NCBI GenBank assembly: GCA_000507305.1
Contig: DF239428.1
Span: 62,001 to 126,000, forward strand
Reading direction: 5' to 3'
From: Breviolum minutum Mf 1.05b.01
Lineage: Eukaryota > Sar > Dinophyceae > Suessiales > Symbiodiniaceae
DNA length: 64,000 nucleotides
The first letter of the stretch is position 1, and each line of letters starts with the position of its first letter. Below, one piece after another: positions 55,144-64,000 of this stretch. The notes under the pieces are model-generated. The model was not told the DNA's origin and ran no database searches. It was given only the letters and a program-made list of their open reading frames with translations. Both the position numbers and the translations under genes were made by a program.

Positions 55144-58100
55144 TCAGTAGTTTTTCTCCACAGATTTTTGTCCACTGTCCTCATCCTTTGGTGAATCATC
55201 TTCAGCCTGAGCCCAAGTGAATTGCATTGTTTCTTTCAGTTTTTTGATGTCAAATGCAGGCTATTAAAGCAACTGGGAAAAAATATAGATTGAAAAATTC
55301 TACAGAGACTATGCCGACGATATCTAGACTCACTATCAAAGTAGGATCTTTGTCATAGCGTGACATATCTTGCCTGATATTTTGCATTCATCGTTGTTCA
55401 TCACATGCTACCATTTGGGATTCTCACCCAGTCCATTGGAGACAACAAAAAATAAACTCCCAAAAATCTGCTGCCGAAGGGGCATCCTGCTCCTCGCGTA
55501 AATAGTGAAGACTTCGATGTACCTCAGGGCAATGTGAGGCCCAACCAGCTCAAAAAGCTTGATGAGGAACAATGCATATGAATGGAGTATACCATATACT
55601 ATATAATATGGTAAAGATATAAAGATATATGGTATACTACTTATATATTTCCTTGTATATAGTATATTGTGTGGTTATCTATACGTATGTGTAAGTACAG
55701 GTGACTTGTGGTTATGCTATACAGTATCTAAACACATTTTAGAATCTAGAATAATATATCATTGATAACATCATATCTATATCATTCTATATCAATATAA
55801 TCATACTGCTGCTTCAATGGCATCCATCTCTAGTCTTTCGTTGTAAGCCAAGCGGCTGAGGCAATCTCATCTTGAAATTTCTCAGATACTTCACCTCAGG
55901 TCTAAATGCAGCCGCATTTTTCCCCCCATGGCAGTATGGCCCAACAAAGGTAGGTGATTCTCCTGAAAGGCAGGTATAAACGTCTGGAACTGTCATACCG
56001 TACCTCTAACAGAAGTTTTTGTGGCATTTTGAAATACTGCTACCAATGTTGATTAACTTAGGTCCTTTGTTTGGTCCTAGTGATCCAAAAAATATCGGTC
56101 GATATTCCCAAGTCTTTCATTTTCGGGTCCTTTAACGAAACAGCTGGGGTTCCCTGACTGGTCCGTTGGATGATGATCTGCTTCAAGATCCTGTCTTCGA
56201 AACTCCCAAGTTTGGTAGGGAAAATGCTGAGCTAATCGAGGTATCATGGCATCATATGACAATACACGATAGAAATCTCAAGAAACAACACTCCCCTTTC
56301 TATATGAATATATATATATATATTATATGTACAGAGAAGCACTCAGGAAAATTAAATGGTTACGGGTCAGATTGAGTACTGTTGAACCTAAAGCATTCAT
56401 TAAAGCTTGTTTTTTAGTTTCATGCCATATGGGGCCATACCTCATGTTGAGTTACAGGGATGTTTGTTTGAATGGTGTTTGGGTGTTTCATAATTTTTGT
56501 TTGATAGGCTCCTATTCTCCACCTGCAGCATCTTCCCTTGGCATTGTCTTTTTGCCGACAATGTTTTTTTTCTCGTCAGGGTGGTGAAATTCTCGGCGTT
56601 GGCACAAGAAGATTGGTGCATGTGATGTGAAAGTCAATTCGTTCAATTGGAGTGGTATCTAAAAAAGATTCAGCAAAACAGGCGATACAACACAAATCAC
56701 TCATAGTACATGATAATGATAATATGATGATAACATAGTGTGTTTGTTGATATAAGTTAAGGTTACGGTAAAGAAACTTTGCTTGTGTTATCTTGTGTTT
56801 CCCTTGATTTCTGGCTTTTCCTTTTGACTCTTGACATGAACAAAGTTGGACAAGCTTGCAGCTTGTGGCAAAAGAAGGCACTGATTCTTCTTCGGGATCA
56901 GCTCATCCGTAATGAGCAACGATGAACACACTCCTCTCTAAGAAATTCACAAGGGGTTGTTCTAAAGCCGCCCCTTTGTTACACCATGTTTCACCACCCC
57001 CGGACAGATGTCATGAATGACTGAGTCATCGGTAGATCGTCGTTTGGATCGTGTCAAACTCCGCAGTGGATCCCACAGCTAAGAGGGATACTTCTGCCCC
57101 GTGATACCCTTAATCTGGACAAAAAACACCTCTAAGAATCGTGTTGTGACCTGTTAACGGCCCATGTTTGAATTTGATGTTAAAGACTTTGAAGCACTAC
57201 TTTGTTCTGGATTTAAATCACACCAGATTTCCAGAAAAAGTCACATCTCAGCATGGAAACGCTGCGTCAGGAGAAAGTCGCAGCACCCGAAAGAGGTGAC
57301 ATCACAACACGTGAATCTGCATAGCTGATTGCATTGCAACAAAACTTTCTTGCATACGAAAACCCAAAACTATCTTTCTAGAAGGTACTTCTAGCAAGGA
57401 GATGCAAGTTAATCAAGGCATCCAGTAATTTGCACGAATTTGCCGGAGGTTGAAGACTATCTTGGAAATAATGCGTGACTATCATGAGAACGCAGTACCG
57501 GTATCGATGGCATATCAAGGACTTCAACCCTTCAAAGAAATTCCAAGAACAAACACCCACAGCGATCACAGCGGGTCTGACACAATGCTCTGAATACAAA
57601 ATTAACGGCCACCATCCAGCAGCAAAGTCCCTGCCATTCTGCGGGAAAATCTTTTGTAGAGTGGGTGAAAGCAAGAGGTGCCTTTCATTGTATATGTTAT
57701 ATGTTGATTCAGTTTATTTCAGTTTGGGAGTCCTAGCACAACAAACATGCAAACATACAGTCTCAAACGTAGTTGTGCAAAGAACATGGAGGGCCTGTAT
57801 GACGTGACGTCATACGTGCATCCGGAAAATTAGAAGGGAATTGCTAAATGCACAACTTCGACACTGGAAATTATGATGAAAAAAGATCAACTGGTGCGCA
57901 GAGTGCTTGAAAAGTCTACAAGACCATCCGAAATCATCCGAAAGATTCCTATCAATCCTATCCATGGTCCATGCGATTCCATGGCGATGCCGATGCAACA
58001 CAAGCATGACAGTTAGGGAAGCGTCTTTAGGATTTTGCAAGCATCTGCTGACTAGAAAAAATTCAGTCAGTTCCGCAGGGACTTCATACTTGGATGTAAG

Positions 58101-60854
58101 GCAATGGTGAAAAGCGTTGCACCCAGAGTCTCCTTGAATTTCTTAGTCACAACTCTTCAAGGATGAATAGGAAGTGGAAAAACCTTGCTATGAAAAGCTC
58201 ATTTCTTTGAAAAGTTCACACTTTTTGAGACGTGTTCCAACATCATCCGAAATATCACAACATCACCTCACAAGTTCAAGGAGGCTCGTAAGATGCTGCA
58301 TTGAATGTGATGCATAGGTCCCGCTTCTGCGGCAATTTTTGGCAGCATTGTTCCGGTGTCACCGAGGAGTTGTTTACACTGTGATTTGAATGTTTGTCAT
58401 GTTTGCATGGTTTATATCTGTGTATCAAGATTCATGAGATTATTTTGTTTAGTCGGTCGGTAGTTCATCAATTACATCGCTTTGACATTTGATTCTGATC
58501 GCATGAACATTTCATTTTTTGCAATCTCATGATCCATCCCAATCAACACACTGCCTAGCCCATCAGCAAACAAGGGTGCTGTTTAGACAATACGGACTGA
58601 GAAGCCACTCGCAAGCATTGCTTCAACTCGCTGGAGGCATCGCTTTGTTAATATGTCTGAAGCGTCCACGGCTCGTCCGATGAATCGGTAGCTGGGTTGC
58701 AAATACCTAATTAGCCCACTGCCCATGAAAAAACCGAGGTTCCTCTTTCGAAGGCATTGCAAGGAGACGCTTCTTCGTTCATCGCGTTGCTAACAAACAA
58801 ACTTGGAATTCCTTCTGCAGTGGACGCAGAAAGTTGTGATTCCTTTTGAACAATTTTTGGCGAAGGTTTCAAATCATTTTCAAATTGTATCTCACAAACA
58901 ATTTGGATTGAAACTACTGTAATTCTTTCACAAAGATTCCAAAATTCATTCCAATTGACTCGTGACATAGTCTTATCGCGATTACACAAGATTCTAGGAT
59001 ACCTGAAAAGATTCTTGGACGTTCACTGCCACCGGAATCCGTGAATTCAGTTCAATATAAAGGTCTATGTGCACAGACCTTCCATTGAACAAGCTCTTAA
59101 CACCACACATTCCTGCCATCCTTCCAATCCACCAGGATCCAACAAAGGAAAAGCTTTAACAAACTCATGGGTTATCTGTTGCAATAAAGTTGCAGAGCCG
59201 CCTATGAAACCAATCTACGGGCCACCGGAAAGTCTGTGAAATTTGAGAGTCAAGAGTCTCAGGAATTGTTTTTTTAGTTCTGCCCTGCGAAACCGCAAGC
59301 GAAACGGGTACAACGACAATGTGACAAATGAGTGTACTGTATAAAATCATATAGATTTTCATCATCTGTCTTTCCCATCAAAGTGGACCAATGCAAAAGC
59401 CTTTACAAAAAGCAGTCCCTTGTAGTGGATTTTTCAAGAAGTCAGAGACAGGAGTCATGCGCTATTTCCGGATGCCCAACATCCACCAAGTCGTGTCGGT
59501 GGTGCATCAATTTGCGGCCGGGGCAACCAGTCCCGGGCCGTGGCCTCAAGGGTCGACCTTTGCCATGCGGCGCCTGCTAAAGGTTTTGGATGCTGCCTGG
59601 CACCTCAAAGGTTCTGGAAGGACATCCAAACTCAGTGGATGGCAGTGCCATACTTCGGGAAGTTCCTCCTTGGCGATTGAAGAAGTTTTTTCAGGAAATC
59701 TGAACGGGGTTCAAAACAAGGATGACGTATCTATAATAACTCATAGCGGCATCCGTGGGACTGATATGTTTGTATAGATACCTACATTTAAACCATAAAA
59801 CTCAACCAAATGTAGGTGTATATACCATACATGGATGGTATGGGTAATAAAATTATGGTTTTCTTTCTGGGAGAGCAATTCTTTTGATTTGGAGACTGGA
59901 TTCTTTTGGTTGCAAGTGGAATGGGATTTTTTCAACAGCCAAATGTGATTTCTCGAACTTGCCATCAATCCCATTGTCCCAAAATGACAGGAAAAGCATG
60001 GAAAAAACAGTGGCCAACATTTGAATCATCGTGTCGTCTGATTACCATCTTGACAAATGTTCACAGATCTGTTCACTCTCCTCCAACGGCACGATGACAA
60101 GTGAATTTGAAAATTGGTCCCCTTTTCCCATATCCCAGCCCTCATGGAAGGTTCCCGTTTTTTGGATTGTTTTTAGTGCATGCAGGCAACGCTGGGTAAG
60201 AAGATCATGGGCTTAAACCAAGGGTTGTTGATGCGACTGGAGGACTGCTGTAAATACTTCCTGATGCGACTGGATCAGTGATCAAATGGATCGACTTCAC
60301 CAAACGGTTAAAGCTAAGTTATCAAACATGTGGGTCAAACTTGGTTCAAATGGCCAATAGCTGGCTAGAAATCCACCCTTTGCCGAAAAGGAAATACAAA
60401 TAGTGAAGTTTCAATAGACTAGAGTAGATACCTGAGAGTGTATTGATTCTTCGTCTATAGTCTGCTGGCAAGCTTTCACATCATCGAATCTGCGATTCTA
60501 TTCAGTTGAAAAATGCTTGCTGATAGCTTGAATCCCCGGAGGGGTACACCACAAATGAAACTGTGGAAACAATGATTGAATTTACCAGGCATGAATGCCC
60601 GCATTTTCTGTTTGCAGTTTCCTTCCTCATTCAACTTCCCCCCGCCCTCTGTAAAAATTCCGCAGCTCAAATTGCTGCCAATGCTTCCACACATTGCTTT
60701 CGAAGCCTTGTGTTGTGGCAGCAGAAACTTCTGGAACCTTATTGGATTTGTACCTCAACCAGCGTTGCGACCCAATCAGGACCTTTCCTTCCTATGGAGA
60801 CGCCCCGGCAACTCGGAGCCAATAAACCCGGTGAAATGACGGCGTCAACATGAC
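55144..60854 (-). CDS. unrecognised exon block M6 with C-terminus, possibly 3' part of the Mei2-like gene
   Basis: Delimited exons, right to left: 60,754-60,854 (acceptor ACTACAG, donor GAG/GTACAA; SCRGVSIGRKGPDWVATLVE), 60,586-60,696 (donor GTAAAT; GGGKLNEEGNCKQKMRAFMP), 60,046-60,140 (WDMGKGDQFSNSLVIVPLEE, donor GTAATC), 58,711-58,989 (a 92-codon open stretch, SRVNWNEFWNLCERITVVSI to ASPCNAFERGTSVF), about 57,810-58,040 (HRHRHGIAWTMDRIDRNLSD), about 56,890-57,010 (WCNKGAALEQPLVNFLERSV), 56,523-56,658 (acceptor CTTTTTTAG; LNELTFTSHAPIFLCQRREF), 55,906-55,975, about 55,450-55,575 (LVGPHIALRYIEVFTIYARS), and 55,144-55,260 (AFDIKKLKETMQFTWAQAED, acidic tail, stop TGA). The stop gives a firm C-terminus. 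Whether this is one gene, and whether it includes the RRM_2 exons, is open. Confidence 0.5.
59391..59726 (+). CDS. long plus-strand open frame, possible exon
   Basis: Open for 112 codons from ATG 59,391 to a GATGAC/GTATCT donor-like site. It reads MRYFRMPNIHQVVSVVHQFA and RRLLKVLDAAWHLKGSGRTS and is GC-rich in the middle. It is embedded in a region whose other good exons are on minus. A minus alternative (acceptor TTTAGCAG; GRPLRPRPGTGCPGRK) exists over 59,500-59,575. Product unknown. Confidence 0.36.
59745..59850. mobile_element. TIR element family F
   Basis: CATAGCGGCATCCGTGGGAC and ACATGGATGGTATGGGT ends. Interior TAAAACTCAACCAAATGTAGG. It follows a long plus-strand open frame by 19 bases. 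Confidence 0.75.
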
Positions 60855-60906
60855 CTGTAGTTGGAACATGTTCTTGATCTTTTTGATTCACTAATTCACA
60901 ACAAAT

Positions 60907-61043
60907 ACTGTTGATGGTTCAGAAATCCTGCGGTCACCAGTTGATATGGTAAATCAATATATATCCCCATTTTTTACCAGGGGTTTTCTAGTTGTTATAC
61001 ATCCAAAAGGTGGTTGTTTGGTATTTCTGAAGCATCAACAAAA
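60907..61043. mobile_element. TIR element, family B variant
   Basis: ACTGTTGATGGTTCAGAAAT at the left and ATTTCTGAAGCATCAACA at the right. A half copy of the same variant, inverted, is at 37,500-37,546. Confidence 0.65.
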
Positions 61044-61388
61044 CAGTCAAAACATGGCTTGCGGCCTCCATGTATTTACGAGTACCAAGGTCTACATCAT
61101 CACTCAATCCAAGTGGACAAAACTCCTTTGAGTTTGACTCCCGAAATCTCCAAAAAAAAAAGTGTTTATATACAAGCGTTGGACGCCAGTGGATAGTCAA
61201 AATAACACATTCAGTGAATCATCAAAACTCCAAGAAAATGTCTTGATAGGTTGTTTCATGGATTAAAACTCTGTTTTGAAACATAAACGAAATTACTATG
61301 TATGTATATGATACGTTTCATATCCAGAAATTTCTTGCAGTCTTCTTGCTTCACCAGATTTTTCTTTTTTCAGGATCCAGTGGGTCAC

Positions 61389-63930
61389 CTGCTGAAATTG
61401 TGCCAGGAGAAAGCCTCCTTAAAGACTTGAGCCAAGTCTGGTGTGCAAAGATTTAGGAAGAAGTAGCCCTGGCGGCGTCCGACACCCGGGGGGTTGGATG
61501 GTCTGCAGGCGTCTTTCAAGGGGACTAGGCAAAGGATGAAAAAGGATTAAGGCATGCATATATATATATATATACTGATTATTATATAGAATATGTATAT
61601 ATATATATATATATATATTTCGTATTATATACAAATCGTAGTCACTCATATCCAATTCAAAAGATTTCAATAGAATATATTGCACTGCACCCAAACTTCA
61701 GTTCTTGTAAATTGCTTTACCTTTTGTCGGATACCCAACTCAATAGTTTCGAGAATTGACAGTTGGAGTCATTGACTTTGTGTTCTGTAGCATCACTAAC
61801 TGAACAAAAAGAACCGCCAGTAGCTTCGTTGATAGGATAGAATCGGATAGAACTTGGGAATGCTGGGTTTTTACCAGGGATGAAATATACTTCAGGTACA
61901 GTATATCGTATTGGAGACCAACAATCATTTTTACCAAGGATGAAACAGAAAGCTGTCAGAATCCGCTCCCCACTCCCCCCCTTTCGTCCGAATCCCCGTG
62001 GGTTTCGAGCATAGGCACCTTATTCTTCTTGGTCTCAAAGTCAATAGGAAGATAGAAAAAGTCAAAGCCACCAGCAAAGCCTCAGTTGAAAATGCCAATG
62101 AAATCTTCATCCAATGAGTTTCCCAACAAATCCCAGCAAATGGAAATATCAGTTTACCTTCACCACCTTCTCAGAGGCTTCCATTGTCTTCCATGTATTC
62201 TGATAAGTCCATATGATACAATGTTTTTCAGGTCATAGCCTCATAGCCCCATGGCCGGTCACCCTCACCTTTCTCATTCAAGTATGAAAAGGTGAGGAAC
62301 GTATGAGAAAATTCTCCAAAGCTTGGGGTTAGACTTCCATAAAACTCATTGAACCATCATCTCATCTTCCTTTCAAATGATCTTTGGAACTGGAACAACC
62401 CTGACCTTGCAAGACACTTTCTGTATGAAAAAAAATCCCTGCCATAATTTGTATGTCCCAACGGTTCCAGTATGCCCCACATAATTTGACGGTTGGCTTG
62501 TCCAAAACAAAAACTGCATCACCATATATTTCACTTTCCTCATATTATCAAACACCTTTGTTAGGATTTTGACCGCACCATCATTTTTTTTCACCCAAAA
62601 ACCCGACTCCAAAAATATCAGCAACGCCCCAAAACCACCCTGACGTCATGATTTTTTCATCCCCCCACCGATTTCGCTGGGTGTCCGCTGTGTACCAACT
62701 CTTCAAGTATCTCCTCCGTGGTATATCCTCAGGACACATGGCATCTTTGAAACGACCTGAAACTTGTTTTTTGAATTTTGGAGCTTAAAAAAACACACCT
62801 GAGAAGAGACAGGAAAATTGGAAACCAACTTAAAACAAGACTTCAAGTGGAGTTCTATAGGATGCGTTTGATGGATGAAATCTAGTTTGGAAGGCTACAA
62901 ACACTATAGGATATTTACCAACTGGCACAGTAAGAACGATTAGGCCATACCAGTGGGAGGGATGAGATTACCAACATCAACTGAAGGCCAGGTGACGATT
63001 CGGAATATTTCGCACCATCACTGAGGTGGTTCCTGCGCTATGACATGACCCCAAAAACATCCCAACATGTCACGGCAAGGTTCCAAAGCTGCGGCAAAGT
63101 GTACAAACCAAAATGACTGCAATCTCCGAAAAGAGATCCAAAAAAAAAGTAAAACTTTCAATTCACCACCAATGTTTGACGAAAAATGATGGCTTTCAAA
63201 GTTTGATGGCTTTCATACATAGCACCTTTGGACAAGGAGTTTCACATCTTTCCGGACCCTGATCTCCTTCAGGCCACTGCTTACCTTCACCCCAGCTTGG
63301 CAGTGATGCAAAGGATGCCACTGCTGGCGTTTGCCGTCGAAGGTTTGGGGGGTTCAAATTCAGGTCCTCAGGATGAAAACGGAGAAAACCGGAAGATCAT
63401 AAAAACTGGTTAGTGGTTGAACCAACCCATCTGAAAAATATGCTCGTCAAAATGGGTTCATCGTCTTCCCCAATTTTTGGGGTGAAAATAAAACCACATT
63501 CGAAACCACCACCTAGAAAACACACTTGCAACAGAAAAACTCCAAACAAAAGATGCAATTGGGATTGGGAGGAAATACACTGCGGAGTTTGACAAAATAA
63601 CAAGAATTTCAAAAGTCTCGATGTATTCAGTTTATGTAGGTTCTGGAGGAAATTGGATGCTACAGGTTGGCGTTGTTTGCGTTCATGGTATCACAGGATA
63701 CCGGATTCTGAAACCTCATTTGTGGATGCCTGCATGCAAGCAGTAGCAGGGATGATCTACACACCGTTTCATTAAGGGTCTTGTCTGCCAAAATATAAAA
63801 ATCGCGGTGGGCATAAGCTGATTCGTGACTTACGACGCGCAAACGCTATCATACTTATGATGCTAAAACACTTCTGTCCAGATCATCTGCAGCGCAAGCT
63901 GTCTCCTTTTGCATGCAAGATGCGCCAGCT
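61389..63930 (-). CDS. Mei2-like RNA-binding protein (RRM_2 domain), 5' end outside the window
   Basis: 62,997-63,020 reads VMVRNIPN, the first signature of the RRM_2 domain. 62,019-62,080 reads GGFDFFYLPIDFETKKNK, the central signature. 61,389-61,468 reads GYFFLNLCTPDLAQVFKEAF then SWHNFS, the C-terminal signature. The last two join in phase 0 (AAG/GTGCCT to CAG/GGC) to give the usual NKGY...NL...F. An exon between 62,081 and 62,996 for the LL...GF segment was not found. Upstream linker exons: 63,285-63,366 (acceptor CCTGAG, donor GTAAGC; PPNLRRQTPAVASFASLPSW), 63,765-63,817 (DFYILADKTLNET), about 63,660-63,730 (QMRFQNPVSCDTMNANN) and about 63,865-63,930. Mei2-like proteins bind RNA in the nucleus or cytoplasm and are numerous in dinoflagellates, which regulate mainly after transcription. 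An A element lies in the linker. Confidence 0.8.
61555..61622. repeat. (TA)n microsatellite
   Basis: Two TATATATA blocks separated by CTGATTATTATATAGAATATG. Similar short TA runs occur at 880-902, 9219-9305, 10,930, 19,855, 42,540-42,600 and 12,575-12,630. Confidence 0.85.
63409..63516 (-). mobile_element. introner-like element family A
   Basis: TIRs GGTTAGTGGTTGAACC and CGAAACCACCACCTAG. It lies in the N-terminal region of the Mei2-like gene, 40 bases upstream (minus sense) of the exon ending at 63,366. Confidence 0.8.
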
Positions 63931-64000
63931 GCGCTGAAATCTTCGGAAATCGGATTGGCAAACGAAAAGAGTCATCAATGCATTGCTGACTCAAAAGTTG

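Noticed and set aside
61721..61823. Open minus-strand stretch with a GTAAAGC donor (CSVSDATEHKVNDSNCQFSK) as an RRM_2 exon
   Set aside because: It lies between two RRM_2 exons that already join in phase 0, and its length would shift the frame. It may be a cryptic exon.

Overview
This is nuclear DNA of an intron-rich protist, most probably a dinoflagellate. The evidence is as follows. Recognisable protein families are cut into many exons of 24-120 bases that lie hundreds to thousands of bases apart. Several introns use GA or GC instead of GT at the 5' end. Short terminal-inverted-repeat elements of at least eight families recur in and beside introns. There is a Mei2-type RNA-binding protein, a family common in dinoflagellates. 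A fragment at about 26,530-26,720 resembles, from memory, a dispersed repeat of Symbiodiniaceae genomes. The sequence is AT-rich with many microsatellites. I place it near the Suessiales (a Breviolum-like genome would fit), but this is an inference.

Layout, nearly all on the minus strand and therefore read right to left. 63.9-61.4 kb: Mei2-like RRM_2 protein. 60.9-55.1 kb: well-delimited exons of an unrecognised protein with a clear C-terminus at 55,144; they may belong to the Mei2-like gene or to a separate one. 54.5-49.5 kb: an unrecognised many-exon gene. 46.6-41.0 kb: a P-loop sulfotransferase-like gene from its first catalytic motif to its C-terminus. 40.7-39.2 kb: further long open exons of unknown product. 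34.2-29.8 kb: an unrecognised multi-exon gene. 23.6-11.3 kb: a protein kinase (K2) whose catalytic domain can be followed exon by exon. 3.0-0.4 kb and leftwards out of the window: a second, related kinase (K1), with candidate N-terminal exons up to 9.1 kb.

The two kinases share exon structure: a 24-codon glycine-loop exon and an 8-codon helix-C micro-exon with the same boundaries. They are therefore paralogues. A few plus-strand stretches (34.5, 37.7, 47.2-47.6, 59.4-59.7 kb and parts of 27-29 kb) also look like exons with good splice sites. They either belong to short opposing genes or are antisense shadows, and I could not settle this by eye.

The space between exons is largely occupied by short TIR elements (families A-H below), several of which look like introners: elements that carry their own splice sites and create introns. 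All eight copies of family A have the same orientation, antisense to the window but sense to the minus-strand genes. Simple repeats are abundant: TAC, ATC, GAT, CAAA, TCTA, GACTAACT, GCTTGGCAG, GGTCTGGATC and CTTTCGCG arrays. There are two assembly gaps (one N at 14,102 and 22 N at 32,644-32,665). I saw no rRNA, CRISPR, prokaryotic operon or convincing tRNA. Exon boundaries below were found by eye from reading frame, splice dinucleotides and family motifs. No transcript evidence was available.
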